Positions 32,512 through 45,416 of a DNA stretch of 64,000 nt are shown piece after piece. The stretch spans positions 374,001-438,000 of the forward strand of contig JAJEKV010000262.1 of assembly GCA_021234155.1 (NCBI GenBank). Direction: 5' to 3'. Position 1 is the stretch's first letter; each line of letters opens with the position of its first letter. This DNA is from Isoetes taiwanensis. Its lineage: Eukaryota; Streptophyta; Lycopodiopsida; Isoetales; Isoetaceae. The position numbers and the translations under genes are program-made. The notes beneath the pieces are model-generated. The model worked only from the letters and a program-made list of their open reading frames with translations. It ran no database searches and had not been told where the DNA came from.

Positions 32512-35336
32512 TGTTAGTTAAAGGGGATGGAGAAGAGCCTTGAAAGCCATGCCATCACCTAATATAATCCCTAATAGCTTCCACTTCGATACCTCCAACA
32601 AGACCAATGAGACACCTTGAAATAGTTCACCCCCTTTCAAAGCCTTGAGTAAAGCCTGTGGCACTTTTGTCATCGTATCCTTGCAAACTAAGCAATAAGT
32701 CCAAAATGCTAGTGACTAAATAATAATATATATCTACTAGTTAAGGTGCCCAGCGTTGCTGGGCACAGGTTGGAACTGGCAATGTTGGAGACCTAGAAAT
32801 AATAAGGTTTGTTGGAACTGGTAATGTTGGTGTCCTGGCATTTGTATTGTAGGAACCTTTAATTTCTTTCTTTTTTTATTCTCCCTTTTTTTTTTCTAAC
32901 CCCGTTCTCCCTCCCTTTGCCTTCCCTTTCCCCTTTCCCTTTTTTTCTTTCTCTTTTTCTTATCGGCTTTTTTTTCCTTCCTTTTTTATCTTTCCCGCTC
33001 TTCCCATTTTTCCACTATTCTCTCTTCCCTTTCCTTTTCCCCTTCCTCTTCCTTTTCCTTTTCCTTTTCTCTTTCCGTTTCTCATGCATTTTTTTTTTTG
33101 TTCTCTTTTGCTTACCTTTTCATGTGCCCTTTTCTTCCTTTCCCCACCCTCTTCCTCTTGATCACGTGCCCTTTTTCCCCATCTCTTTTCCCATTTCTCT
33201 CTCCTCTTTTCCCTCATGCTCTTTTTTGCTTTCCCTTCTCCTTTTTCCGCTTCCCTTTTCCTTTCAACTTTCCATTCCCTTTTCATACTTTCCCCACCCT
33301 TTTGCTTTGCGATGTTCCCTTTTTCCCTTTCCTTTCTCTTTCCCCTTCCTTTACATTTTCCCTTTCCCGTTCCCTTTCGCTTTTCATATGCCTCTTTCCA
33401 TTCCCTTTTCTCAACCTTTTTTTATGTACCCTTTTTTCCTTCTTTCCCCATCTTCTTCCCCTTTTCCCCTTTCCACTTTCTCCTTTCTTGTTTTTTTTTT
33501 CTTTTCCTTTCCCATACTCTTTTTCCCTTTCTTTCTTCTATTTCCTCACCCTTTCCCTCTTCCCTTTTTTCTCGTGCCCTTTTCTCCTTCCTCTTTTCCT
33601 ATTCCTTGCTCCCTACCCTTTGTCTATTCTAATTCCCCCCCACCTTTTTCCTCATTTTTCCATCCTTTCCCTCTTCCTTTTTCTCGGTGCTCTTTTTGCT
33701 TTCCTTTTTCTCTTTCTTCACCCTTTCTCTTTTCCCCTTTTTTCACGCCCTTTCATTTTTTCTCTTTTTCTCGTTCCCTTTTCCCAAGTTCTCTTTTTCC
33801 CTTTTCCCCCTCTCTTTTCCTTTTTTACTTTTTTTTTTTCCCATAGACTTTTGCAACCTTTTCTTATTTTCCCTTACCTTTTCTCCTTTTCTCACCTTTA
33901 CTTCTTACCCTCCCTCAGCGCTCTTTTTTCCGTTCCTTTCCCCTCTTTATTCTATTCCTTTTTCTATTTTCTTTTATCTTTCCATTTTCCTTTTCTCCTT
34001 CTCTTTCCTTTTTCCTCTTACCTTTCCTTTATTCCTTTTCATTTTCCCTTTTCCCTTTTCCTTTCATCGTTTTTCCTTTTCCCTTCTCCTCTTCCTTTTT
34101 CCCTTTTCCTTTTTCCCTTTCATCGTTTTTCCTTTTCCCTTCCCCTCTTCCTTTTCCCTTTCATCGTTTTCCTTTTCCCTTCCCCTCTTCCTCTTCCCTT
34201 TTCCCTTTTCCCTTTTCCCTTTCATCGTTTTTCCTTTTCCTTTTTCCTTTTCCCTTTTCCCTTTTCCCTTTTCCCTTTCATCGTTTTCCTTTTCCTTTTC
34301 CCTTTTCCCTTTCCCCTTTTCCCTTTCATCATTTTTCCTTTTCCCTTCCCTTTTAGTTTCCCTTTTCCCTTTCATCGCTTTTTCCTTTTTCCTTTTCCTT
34401 TTCCCTTTTCCTTTCCTTTTCCCTTTTCCCTTTTCCTTTTCCGTTTCCATTTTCCATTTTCCGTTTTCCCTTTTTCCTTTTCATCTTTTTCCTTTTCCCT
34501 TTTTCCCTTTCATCGTTTTTTTTCCTTTCCCCTTTTCCTTTTTCCCTTTCCCCTTTTTTCCTTTTCATCTTTTTTCCTTTTCCCTTCCCCTTTTCCTTTT
34601 CCCTTTTCCCTTTCATCGCTTTTTCCTTTTCCGTCCCCTTTTCCTTTTCCCTTTTTCCTTTTCCTTTTTAGTTTTCCATTTTTCCTTTTCCGTTTTCCCT
34701 TTTCCCTTTCATCTTTTTTTCCTTTTCCTTCCCCTTTTCCTTTTCCTTTTTCCCTTTCATAGTTTTCCCTTTTTTCCTTTCATCGTTTTTTCCTTTCCCC
34801 TTCCCTTTTCGGTTTCCCTTTTCCCTTTTCCCTTTCATCGTTTTTCCTTTTCCCTTCCCCTTCCCCTTTTCCCTTTTCCCTTTTCCTTTTCCTTTTTCCT
34901 TTTTCCTTTTCCCTTTCATATTGAAGCCATAGTCAAGATGAAATTTTAGTTGAAGACACGCACACATCATCTCCACCATTGGTCAATCAAATCCTCGACC
35001 GTCCGATTTAGGGTGCGGTCCATTACACAACATTATAATATAAGATAAGATGGCTAAATAAACCCATTAGTATGGGGCGACGTTGCATGAGGTAATTGGT
35101 TGAGCCAAATGCAGATTGAAGCCAAACGTTTCGAGCTGGCTGCGTAATGATTCAAGCCTTATCCAATCAATGCAAAGAACTGGAACAGCCCAGGGGGAGA
35201 GCTGAGGACGGTCATTTTGTTCCCAGGCTTCCTCTTGGGGCCTCAATCTGCACTAGCGGGGGCCTGAGGCTTCGAGGGTAAGGAGGTATAGTGCTGGATG
35301 CGTCATCTTACTTTTGCAAGGTCAAAAGATGTTACA
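32512..35336 (+). mobile_element. Second LTR, split by a polypyrimidine element
   Basis: The LTR starts TGTTAGTTAAAGGG and ends GATGTTACA, giving the TG...CA ends expected of LTRs, followed at 35337 by another TTGGTATCAAAACC primer site. Without the 2.3 kb insertion it would be about 510 bp. It is homologous to the LTR at 31982-32473. Confidence 0.6.
32733..35047 (+). mobile_element. Polypyrimidine-core repeat element, copy B
   Basis: The 5' end CTACTAGTTAAGG and palindrome GCCCAGCGTTGCTGGGC lead to the same AGGAACCTTTAATTTC block as in copy A. The C/T core is longest here, about 2 kb. The 3' block from GAAGCCATAGTCAAGATG to CATTATAATATAAGATA is shared with copies A and C. Because it sits in one of two tandem LTRs, the first LTR near 32160-32180 shows the site before insertion. 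No clear target duplication could be defined because the junctions are AT-rich. Confidence 0.75.
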
Positions 35337-35935
35337 TTGGTATCAAAACCTAGGCTAAAAGCTGGAATAGAATAAGAATTTGAAATGGCCACTAGCATTT
35401 TGATGGGATTAGCTTCATTGATTTCCATTGAAGGAGAAAATCTGGATTAAGACAATTGGCTCCCACCATGGAAGAGGTGGGAGAATTTTTTTTTTGAAGA
35501 ATTCGAAGCTCTACTTGTTAACAAAAACAAAGGCACAGCACACAATGCAAAGACATGAATAAAACCCTAGTGGATAAGTTGACCCAGCTAAGCAAGCACC
35601 TGTTGATGCATAAGAAGCACATTATAAATAAGTCTACCAACATATGACTTGCTTATCATTGATTAGAGATGAGAATGATAAGCTTAGATAATCTTTTGTT
35701 GAGCACAATGAAGAAGCCACTAACCAAAAATGTCTGCTTCTTGAAACATATGCAATCGTTGCCTTTGACAAATAAGGCAAAAAATCTAACCAGAAGCAAG
35801 ATGAGAAGCACGCGTACGCAACTTAAGCCAAGCAGGGAGGATAAAGTACAAGTAGGATCTTCTGAACAATTATGCAAGCAAGATGTAGGCAATAGCACAA
35901 GAAGAAACACATCTTATCAATTCCCATTTATTTGA
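35337..35935 (+). pseudogene. Decayed retrotransposon gag-like remnant
   Basis: After the primer site an ATG at about 35383 reads MATSILMGLASLISIEGEN and then hits a stop. This resembles the start of Copia-type gag proteins ('L-GENYxxW', here IEGENLD-stop-DNW). Later fragments in other frames are lysine-rich. No protease, integrase or reverse transcriptase is seen, so the element is a 5' fragment. Confidence 0.35.
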
Positions 35936-36499
35936 CACAATTTCAGATTCTTGAAAATTTGATAAACTTCTGCTTATTTACAGTAATATTTGAAGGAAGT
36001 TAGTTTTACACTTAATTAAGTGTGATCCTCCAACATCTTGGTTACTTTGTTTCATGCTAAAGGGATATAACATGAACCATCTGATAAAGTTATAAGGGCA
36101 AGGTACAAGATATTTGATTGAAGTATCTTTAACAAGGTGAGCATTCATTGCAGTTAAGCAATGCAGATGCATAAGCTTTATTCTACTCAAAAGGTACGTC
36201 TGAGGAACCGTTCTCTAGGATATATTTGAAAGCTTAGCTAGTATATCTTAGCTCTAGCAACAATCTACATACTTGCTATCTCACCCTCATTCAACATCAA
36301 ATTCCAAACTCTATATACAAACTCAATAAAGCACTAGCTTCGAAGGCGGTCGCGACCTACTGGGAGGAACATCACCACCGGCGGTGGAGGTAGTATCTGC
36401 CAGCTGACTCTACGACCCTAAGTGGGTATTTTTAACCGGCGTTACCCCCACAACAAGGTTCGATGCTGGATATAGACCAGGGCTTGTAGCGTCTGGCCA

Positions 36500-38260
36500 A
36501 TGGAAACGTGCCAAACCTGGATGGTATGCAGGCAAAGTTGCTCAATGGACAGGGCGTCTATATCATTGGTACGAACTGCCATGTTCAACATGGCATTGCA
36601 GGAGGGTTTTCCCATGCAATGGACCACTAGTAGGATTGTCCCCATCTACAAGACATGCGACATGCAATGCACAGCCAACTACCGCACAATCACAGTCACC
36701 TCAGTGTTTGCAAAGCTACAATTGACGAATTGGACAGAGGCAACATAAATGTGGGCCCTCATGAGGTGAGATTCATCTTTGTAGCACTCAACTATTGATC
36801 ACATCTTCACACTCCGGACTTTGGTTGAGGACAAAGCAGAACCGCCCGCAAGACTTGTATTGTCGCTTTGGAAACTTCGCCAAGGTTTTTGACCGCGTGC
36901 CTCGAGAAAAGCTTTTAGTAACGCTATTTACGGCGGGGTCCATGTGGGAGTCGAATAACGATTAAGGCCGGACTATATATGAGGCATGCTCAGGCCAGTT
37001 ATAACTGACAAGCCAGCCATTGGAGAGTAGTATTGGGGCCCGCTAGGGATGCCCTCTCTCTCCCACATTGTTTAGACTGTACATTGATCAGTTGGAGAGT
37101 TGGCTTGTTCCCAATGGAGGCTTACATTTTTTTTTTTTTGCACCACATGACTCGGCAGTTGATATATGCTAATGATGTGGACCTCCTAGCTTATACTCAA
37201 GCAGACATGTAGTGTCATATTGATGCCCTGGACAAATTTTGCCAGGTGACTGACATGCCATAACTTGGCCAAGACCAACGTGGTCCTCATATCATCCCCA
37301 TGACAGTCAAGGACCCCCACCCTCGCGTATCGGGGTTAAAATGTGGAAGTGGTACCCGCTTACAAATATTTGGGAGTTGAGTTTCCATCTGCCATGTAGT
37401 GGGATAGTTCCATCTGGCTCCGAGAGGCAGCAGGCTAGAAAGCATTATATGCCACGCAGAACAATAGCCACAAGGCAGAGCTATATTATTGGGCCCACCA
37501 GTCGCACCTATTTAGGGTATTAGTGGAGCCTGTCATTTTATATCGGGTTGAGGTCTGGAGCAGGTGCGGAAAGCTTTCTTAATTACAGAAAATAGGGGTG
37601 TTCATAGTGTCATATCAAAATCGCCACAAAGAGGCAGGACTTCTGCCTCTCTTTAGAGGAGGGCCCTTGACCATCACATCATCTACTTCCAGAAGGTGGA
37701 CAGTGTGGATGATGCTCGCCTCCCTAATTTGGCTTACGTTATGGCAATGGGGCCTCTACGCTTAAAGATCTGCTGGCTAGAAAAGAAGGCTCAGTTATTG
37801 GCTAGAAGAAATGTGTAGGAGCATAGGTGCATCTAAGTGCAAATGGAGGTCGATTTTTGACATGTGCGGTGCCCTTGAGCGAGGGTCAAGACAATACATT
37901 ACCATCGCCACATAAACTCCATATTGGATTGCGACTCACAAAGATACACGCACATCCATCGCCCATGAAAAAGCGCCAAATCCATTGCCTTAATTTGCAT
38001 AGGGGCACCGCAGCCTCCCAATTGAAACATGGAGATGGATTGGGGAGCCGCCGGGGCGGGAACCGTCAACGTTGCAAGGTAGGGAGGTGGAAGATGAATG
38101 CCACACCCTTGGAGCTGTCTAGCTTATGATCAAATCAAGCATGTTACACTTAGTTGGTGGTCGGTATGGCGGCCTCTATGAGATGTTGAGCACGGTCCGA
38201 TGCGACGGCCGGTGAGATCATACTTTCAAGAGGTCATGGATGGGGTGGATCGGTTATGTC
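36500..38260 (+). pseudogene. Degenerate LINE reverse transcriptase
   Basis: Blocks in shifting frames follow the order of a non-LTR reverse transcriptase. WTTSRIVPIYKTCD and ANYRTITVTSVFAKL match the N-terminal RT0-RT1 region; FGNFAKVFDRVPREKLL matches motif A (normally DFxKAFD, here the first Asp is Asn). QLIYANDVDLLAY matches motif C with YAND in place of YADD. AYKYLGVEFPSAM and VILYRVEVWSR match the downstream 'YKYLGV' and 'LYGxExW' regions. Many stops and frame changes show it is long dead. It is a different LINE type from the L1 at the right edge. Confidence 0.65.
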
Positions 38261-38299
38261 CTCGGGCACTCTCCTGATGGGTGTATATATTTTTCTCAT

Positions 38300-40790
38300 G
38301 CTTATTTCTGTTATGTTTGTTGTCTTTAGCAGATTTTTGAAGTAATGACTCAAGCATGCAGGATCGGTGATAACATAAGAAATTTGATGACCTCCCAGCC
38401 GGAGAGAGTAAAATTAAGCGTCGCGGCTTCTCGCATATGGGCGATTCTATGTCCCCCTACGCAGGAACTTTTATTTCAGAAGCAAACATATCCTCAAACA
38501 CCTAGTGCAACATGACAGATTGTTTGCTCCCCAAGCAAGTTGCAGGACATTCATCAAATCCATGGAGAGTCATCATCTTTCACCTGTAGCTCAGCCTCCT
38601 ACCTTGCTGTAGAGCTCTTCCATGAGTTATATCCTCATTTGTAGCTGCGCCATAAAAGAAAGAACTCAATAAATTCCTACGGAAATGAAGGGAGATAACC
38701 ACTTTTATTAGGCATAATTAATTCGACAAAAAAATAAGCATCTTGATCTGAGTTGCAGAATGGGCAAGTTTATATAAACATGCATTGAAAGAAGCAATAG
38801 ATAGAGGTCTTGCGAAGAGCCTATCATATATCTTCATTTCAAACAAACTGATGCTAGTAGGTGTTGAAGAAGTATTTTTCAGGAGCCTCTTGTTCGGGCA
38901 TAAACTCACGCATGATTTTGTCTGGACATGAGGAACCTAAGCTACTCTCAAACAGATAGCCACTTGTTCAACAAAAAAGAAACGCATTGCCCTGTAGACC
39001 GTTTCATACTGCCTTGGCTCTATTTCTCGACTAGACTTGCAGGGTCAACTTTTCCATGCCCATAGTCAGATCTCGAAGGAAATTTCCCAGAGTTTTCTAA
39101 ATTTCCTCAACCGTCGATGTGAAAATTCATAGATCCCATGGCCTGAAATAAATTTAGATGAGGTGGCACTCCATGTGGATAGACTAGAATTCCAGGAATT
39201 GTTGTAGGGAGGTTAGGCAAGCCTGCTAAAAATAAGAATTTTAGAGTGAGCATATTTTAGGCACGACCTTTTCCATTGTAGCCCAAAACATTTATAGGCT
39301 CCAACTTATGCCCAACAAGGATGGGCACCATTTCTAGTATATCAGTTATTACAACATATATAATCACATATCAACGTTATAGGGGGTGCACGTGTCTAAT
39401 CCAGGAAAACTCTAACGTTTGGTTTCCTGCTTCATGAATGGCTTCATGAATTGATAAAAGAAAGGGGCAAAAAAAGAGGGCTACAGCTCTGTGTTCTACT
39501 GGCTCCATTTGTTGTCGGCTCCAGTTAAGCCTCATCCGATCCTGGCAGGAGGAGCTGCCCTGAAAGGTGCTCTAACGTTAGAGTTCCTCTTGGCCAAGTT
39601 TGGACACAAATCTTTAGAGATACGGGAAGGAGGCACATTGGATATTAATCGGCTAGAGGTTTAGATCAAGTGAGCTTCCTTTGTTACCGCTTCTTCTCGT
39701 GAGCGCCAAAGACTCCTCCAAGTGCCAGGTACATTTTGCATCGGTAGGTTAGAAATATGTTTGTGGGCATAAAACCCTAATGATTCGGGATGATTCTGCA
39801 TTGAAGACTATAAGAGGGGCTCTAATTGATCTTCCTGATTCTAGGTATTCAAACTTTGAACAACCAAGGAATTATCTGGCAAGGCCGCAACTTAGGTAAC
39901 AAAAGATGTAGCTTCCTTCTTCCTTTTTGGACCAATTTTTTTTTGCCTCAAATATATTTCTGGATTGCGATGGCGTGTGGGATGATTGCAGACAATGTTA
40001 TGCTCTATATGCCTATTGCAGAATCTGGCCTTCTGATAGTGCAACGAAATATTGAGAAGCTAGTATTTTGCTCTTTGACTTCTGTGGGTTCTGAAGTGAT
40101 TCTAAAAGCCAGTGTAGAAATTCATAGAGATGTAGGCTTCAAAGCGTCCAAGATAGAGGGCTATTTTTCTCTTCCATTGATCTTTATATAGTCCTTTTCC
40201 ATCTATGCAATCAGATACATGTGTATATGAATTTATTTTCCTGGTTTCTCTTACCAAAGGAGGATGTTTAGTTACCCATCTTCAATTGATTTTCGAGGGC
40301 CACCTTTAGTGCGGATAGTTAACATGGAAGCAAATTTCTTTAGCTCAGATTGGTCCATCAAGAAGGTACACTTTTTGATTAAAAGAAAAAATTCTTAACT
40401 CTTTGTTTAAAGCTAGAGGTGACGACTGAAGAAAGGCAGAAACAAACATAAAATCTTCCCTTGCCTCAGTGCTGAGGATTATAACTTCAACCCTCTCTTG
40501 CTTCAGAAGCACTGAGGATTACAACATAAACTCTGGCAATTTTATTTCCTGTCCATTTCATCAATCCACATTTGCTCATTTGTGAATCATCTTTTCCATA
40601 TGCAGCAATATGTCCCTAAGACCCGACTGTTCTCATATAGATGCTATACATCCATACCATCGGGAATCAGCACATTGTTGAAATAAAGTAAGTCAAATAC
40701 AATGGATTTGACCTCATCTTGACTTGGATTCAAGGGCTAAAATTTGATGAGGTGGAATATGTTATACAATATGCTTGCACGGTGCTTCGA
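38300..40790. other. Intergenic region with one element-head fragment
   Basis: No gene was recognised. An open frame at 39826-40191 has no known relatives that I can name. A minus-strand copy of the polypyrimidine element's head lies at 39309-39340. Confidence 0.45.
39309..39340 (-). repeat. Isolated head of the polypyrimidine element family
   Basis: On the minus strand, ATACTAGAAATGG is followed by TGCCCATCCTTGTTGGGCA and then ATAAGTTGGAGCC, the same order as the heads of copies A and B. No C/T core follows. Confidence 0.5.
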
Positions 40791-40792
40791 AT

Positions 40793-41300
40793 GGCACCCG
40801 AAAGGAAGTTGGCCATCCAACTGGGTTCGCCCAAGCGAACCCTGAGAATTCGCCCAAGCGAACCCCGAACCCAAGCGAAGTCGCGAGGCGGTGTCTATGG
40901 CGTCGGCGGCTTACTTGGCATTCTTCGCCGGTTCGCCAAGCGAACCCCTAACCGGGTTACCTCTGCGGCATTGGCGGGGGCGTCGGTGGAGCGTCGGTGG
41001 TGCGCCACCCTACCGGGTTTGCCCAGCGAATCTGGGTGGCGTGCATGATGGCGAGCGTCGAGTGCGTCGGTGGGTGCCCGCCACCCTACCGGGTTTGCCC
41101 AGCCGAATCACGGGTGGCGAGCCCGTCTGGACGGGAGGCCATTATGGCGGGTACCGTGGCAGCGCGCACAGCCACCCCTACGGGTTCGCCAAGCGAATCG
41201 AGGTGGCAGGTTCGCACGACACCCTATTATGGCTTTTTACAACTTCGGTGGCGCGTGCACAGGCACCCTACCGGGTTCGCCCAGGCGAATCCAGGGCCCT
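40793..41300 (+). repeat. Left terminal inverted repeat region of the MULE
   Basis: This GC-rich stretch contains repeated GGGTTCGCC and GCGAACCC blocks and the CTACCGGGTTTGCCCAGC motif three times. Its first 90 or so bases align with the reverse complement of the right end. Confidence 0.6.
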
Positions 41301-41682
41301 GCCGTACCTGACCGTTTGGTGGAGGAAATCCAACTTTCGGTGCTGCTGAATCCAACTTTCGGTGCTGCAAAAAACGAAAAGGAATCTATGAACTTTGAGT
41401 GTAGCGTCTCGAGTATATATTCATACCTTCGGTGGCGCTTGAGTTTGTATGTGAAGCCGGTGGCGCTCGAGCGAAGTTCAAGTCCAGCGCTGATCTTGAA
41501 GCCAATCTCCGCGGCAACGTCTATCCGCTCAAGTGAGTTTCTATCCGCTTGGTGGGCAATTTTTTTCTTGTTCTGGTCCATATTTTGTTAAAATGTTTTA
41601 TTCTAAAAATGGCAGGGAAATTGCTTGATATTGTCATTTTCTGTGGAAAACTGTTGCCATTCTTCTTGCCCATCTTGTTACA

Positions 41683-42030
41683 ATGGTCCGCCAGTTGAAG
41701 ACCGTCTTCGCACGTTGTGTCCCTTCTAGCAGTAATGCTCCTCCTCCTCTTCCTCCCAGGGACATCTCCAGCAATCCCCCGCTTCCTCCTCCTCCTCCTC
41801 CTCTAAGGGACATCAGTCCCCCTACTCCTCCCGCTCCTTTCACCGTCGTTGCAACGATGAGTGAAAGGGAGCTTCTGATTGCTTTAACGTCCGGCGTTCC
41901 CTGCGGGGAACGACTGGTAGAATGGCTCACCGAGCCAAATAAGGATGAAACAATGTTGGATGTGCAGATAATGATGCAAGTCGTTGCATCCAATTGTCAA
42001 GTCCTCAGAATGGACAAAAACAATGTATAA
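41683..42030 (+). CDS. Proline-rich open frame inside the MULE
   Basis: The 115-codon frame has a Pro-rich middle (PPLPPPPPPL) and a second half reading MSERELLIALTSGVPCGER. It could be a separate small gene or an upstream exon of the transposase gene; no domain is recognised. Confidence 0.3.
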   Translation: MVRQLKTVFARCVPSSSNAPPPLPPRDISSNPPLPPPPPPLRDISPPTPPAPFTVVATMSERELLIALTSGVPCGERLVEWLTEPNKDETMLDVQIMMQVVASNCQVLRMDKNNV

Positions 42031-42212
42031 TATTTTTTATGAATGGGAAACAAGTAGTATAATGTGTTGCTTTATAATTCATATTTGTGTTTTGTGAAGA
42101 CCCCAATGTATCTATAGGTTTGTACTCAGGCTTGTGTTCATGTTCGACTGTACCTCAGATATCTATTCGAGATCGTCGGTGCTAGAGCAGGCGCAGTTGC
42201 TATAGCAGGAGA

Positions 42213-45200
42213 ATGGCTGAGGTAGTCACTGACGACTCAGTCAGTGAGATGTCAGATGAAAATGATAGTGAGTATGACCTTCATGACAACGAGGATGACA
42301 CAATGTTGGAGGAGGACACCGGGGATAATGTAGATGACGGGTGGAACCCGCCTGGTCAGGTTGCTCCACAAGTTACTCCCAGCCAAAATTCCCAAGAACT
42401 GCTTGTACATGAAGTGGCCGGTGTCTACCCGGACCCAGTTCAATGGCTCCGTGTTGCCCCCCAGGGTGGTTATGCCCTCAACGAGTCTGTGTATGGGTTG
42501 ATGAGGCTGTGCCTACAGGAACACTATGTTCCTCACCCGTACCGAAATAAGTCTTTGCTGATCCCCTCTTGCCCCGGTCTCGGCAGAGAAGGGAGGCACC
42601 CATCGAGCACCATGTCAGGTTGATGTACCGATGGGCTGCATATTGTGAGGAGTTTGCAGTTGACGATGACTCCAACGGCTGGTTGTACCGGCGCGTAACT
42701 GGGCCTCATAAGTTAGTCCCTTACGTGGAGTTTTGGAGCCAGTTGGTTGCCATGGGCCACTTGAATGGAAGCACCCATCGGTCCCCCACTGCCACGTTTG
42801 AAAAGATTTTGAGGAATGGGAAATTGGTGCAAGGGCGCCATGGCATCCCACAGGAATACATAACTGCATGCATGGAAGTGTGCACGTGCAAAAGTGGTCG
42901 CACCATGAAGGACAACGACTTCAACTACGCGGAGGAGACCACCGTGGACCTCCTCGAGCAAAGGGTGATTGAGCTTCAAACCACTCATCGTGTCCGTTTG
43001 GTCCATGGACATCAACGTGTCAGGGCGGCGACGGGCGAGATTGTGGATGACTATGCCTGCCACCGATGGAGGCAACCACGCAGGAGAGGGACCGGGGGAT
43101 AGGCAAATCGAGGCGGTCCCACCGCGCGAGAGGTTGCTTGTTTAGTTTGGCGGACGGTGAAAGATAATGGAAATGGTGCACGGATATCGTTAGCACCAAC
43201 ACACCGGCCATGATCCTTTCACCAATGCGGAAGATTGGTCCATGCAGGTGCATCCGAACTCCTTGCGGTGCCGCACTAGAGCTTAGAAGTATTGGAATGA
43301 CCCGTCTTTGCGTGGGACATCGCAAAACACGGGGACCACAAATACGTCTGACGGTGAGCCGGGGTTGAGAGAGTCACATACCGCTTCCACGATGGCGCAG
43401 GAGGATGTGTGGTAAATTGGCCTACCGTGAGAGAATACTCGGTAAGCTCCATCGATAAATCTTTACTATGGAACGATTGATGTTGTTGTAGATTTATGAG
43501 AATGCTTAGTTTTGGAATAGTAATGAATTTGAAGTTCTCGCGCAACTTTGTCATTCGGATATGCACCGTAAATATTTTATCATTTTATGCATCGTGGCGG
43601 GAGTTTGGGTACTGATTTGGGAAAGCCTCGAGGCGGGATTGACGATTGGAAAGCCTCCGGGAAGGTGATTTTTTTCACCAGCCTTGGAATCCGATCTTCG
43701 CCGAGCCGTTGGACCGACCATGGATCCTAGTCATCCAAGATGACGAGGATGTTGGAGGCTTCTTTGTGAGATGGAGCCGTGGTGGTTGGGCCATGGATTC
43801 AACCTACGTACAAATCGTGGAAGTTTCCCCTATGGACCTGGGCGGTTGTACCGATTGCGGGGTGTGGGGTACCCGTGTTTTACATGCTATGCGGCGTGGA
43901 GGCCGGCGAGGGGCACCAACGACATGCCACGAAGATAGCGCTACGCCTTGTCTTGGCGAATGGGCACAATCAGACGAGGTCAATCACCATTGACATGGGC
44001 GGGTGTGAGAGACGGGCTATCACCAGAGGTTGTGTCGGGAAGGCGAACATTGTTGGGAAGATGGCGAGCAGGTATGCTGACCGTGCATTGATTGTATCAA
44101 CACATTGGTAACAATAGCCTCGGTTTTGCAAAAAGGTTGCAGGCAATGTTCTTGCATGTTGGTTCCATGCGGCGTCGCGTGGCAAAATATCCATTTCCGC
44201 GCTGGCCGGGAGATGCTAAAGAAAGGCGTGGCCTTGCGGTCCGAAGTTGATGATGAGCCAAATGCCAACGCCTACAATGCCCGGTGGCACAATTTCAGCT
44301 TCTCTACGGACAAAACCACATCATCCAAGGGTACTTGAATCACAACTGGTTGAATGGGGCGACGTGGGATGGTAAATGGCAGAGACACAAACGGATGTTC
44401 AACCATGCCAACGTCGACACAACAAACTACGTGGAGTCACACTGGAAAGTTTTGAAGACCCAAACCTTGCAGTGCAAAGTCAATATAAGGATGTACACAC
44501 TAGTGTCTCATCTCATTGGTTTTCGGACGGGGCGATGCGGTAGGAGGCACAATCCTAACTTCGGTCGCGAAGAAAGATGGAGTCTTGGTAAGTACAAAAG
44601 GGTGTAACTCTCTCGTGTGTTGGCCGTAACCTCTCTTTTTCCATGCAGCCGAGTTTGGACGCTATAGCACGTGCTCATATCCAAAGAGACATGCTGGTGC
44701 TCACTCCATTATCCAATCATTGCACGATAACCCCAACGCCATCCGGTTGGAAGATGCTGCAGACGTCAGGTTATCTATGGCTAGCCAGTCAACGGAGGGA
44801 CTGAGATACACTCAGCATATGAGGATGCGATATTGCGACTGCCCATGCCCTCATGCTGTGTGCAAACATCTCATAGCGGGAGACTATTTCCTTACCTGCA
44901 GCCACCCCGCATTGTACAATGAGCTATTTCCCAACCGACAATTCATTCCGCCCATGCCTCCGCGACCGCCCGCACCAATGAACGACGTCGATGTCCTCAT
45001 GCCGCTGCTACAACAATGGGATGCGTTGCTCATGGCCGAACGTCAGACTGTGCAAGCCACTATGCAAAATGCTGATGCTCTTGACCCAGGAGATGTGCGT
45101 GAAATTATATCCAAGGTTCGCAGGCAGATACGATTCTATAGAGACGCACGGTCCCCGGTTCCACGTCTTTCATGGCGATTCGATAGGCAAGCAAGAACAT

Positions 45201-45307
45201 GCCCGCGAAGATGGAGTCCATGGATGGCGTGCAAGGCCGACCGCGGCGAGGGACCAACCACCACGACCTCGCACAAGACGCGAATGAGAGGCCACACAGC
45301 AAACTGA
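42213..45307 (+). pseudogene. MULE transposase (MudrA-like) with SWIM zinc finger
   Basis: The N-terminal frame is acidic (SDENDSEYDLHDNEDD). The catalytic region near 43780-43900 reads WAMDSTY in one frame and continues KFPLWTWAVVPIAGCGVPVF then YMLC in the next, matching the 'DATYKTNxxxLPL...D..G.GVPV.YML' region of MULE transposases; the Asp of DSTY is the first catalytic residue. A later block ends near TTNYVESHWKVLKTQTLQ, as in this family. The SWIM zinc finger CDCPCPHAVCKHL (C-x-C-x6-C-x-H) lies near 44835. At least four frameshifts separate the blocks, so no full transposase is made. Confidence 0.65.
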
Positions 45308-45416
45308 TATGCCATCACTCATAGCATTATCACATAAATAATGTCGCATATAATGTTACATACATGATTACATGATTACGGAGAAAAGCTTCTAGCTAGA
45401 TAGATCCCAAACAGCA

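Noticed and set aside
40891-41591. Open frames across the left MULE end
   Set aside because: They run through inverted-repeat sequence with repeated GGGTTCGCC blocks in several frames and resemble no protein.
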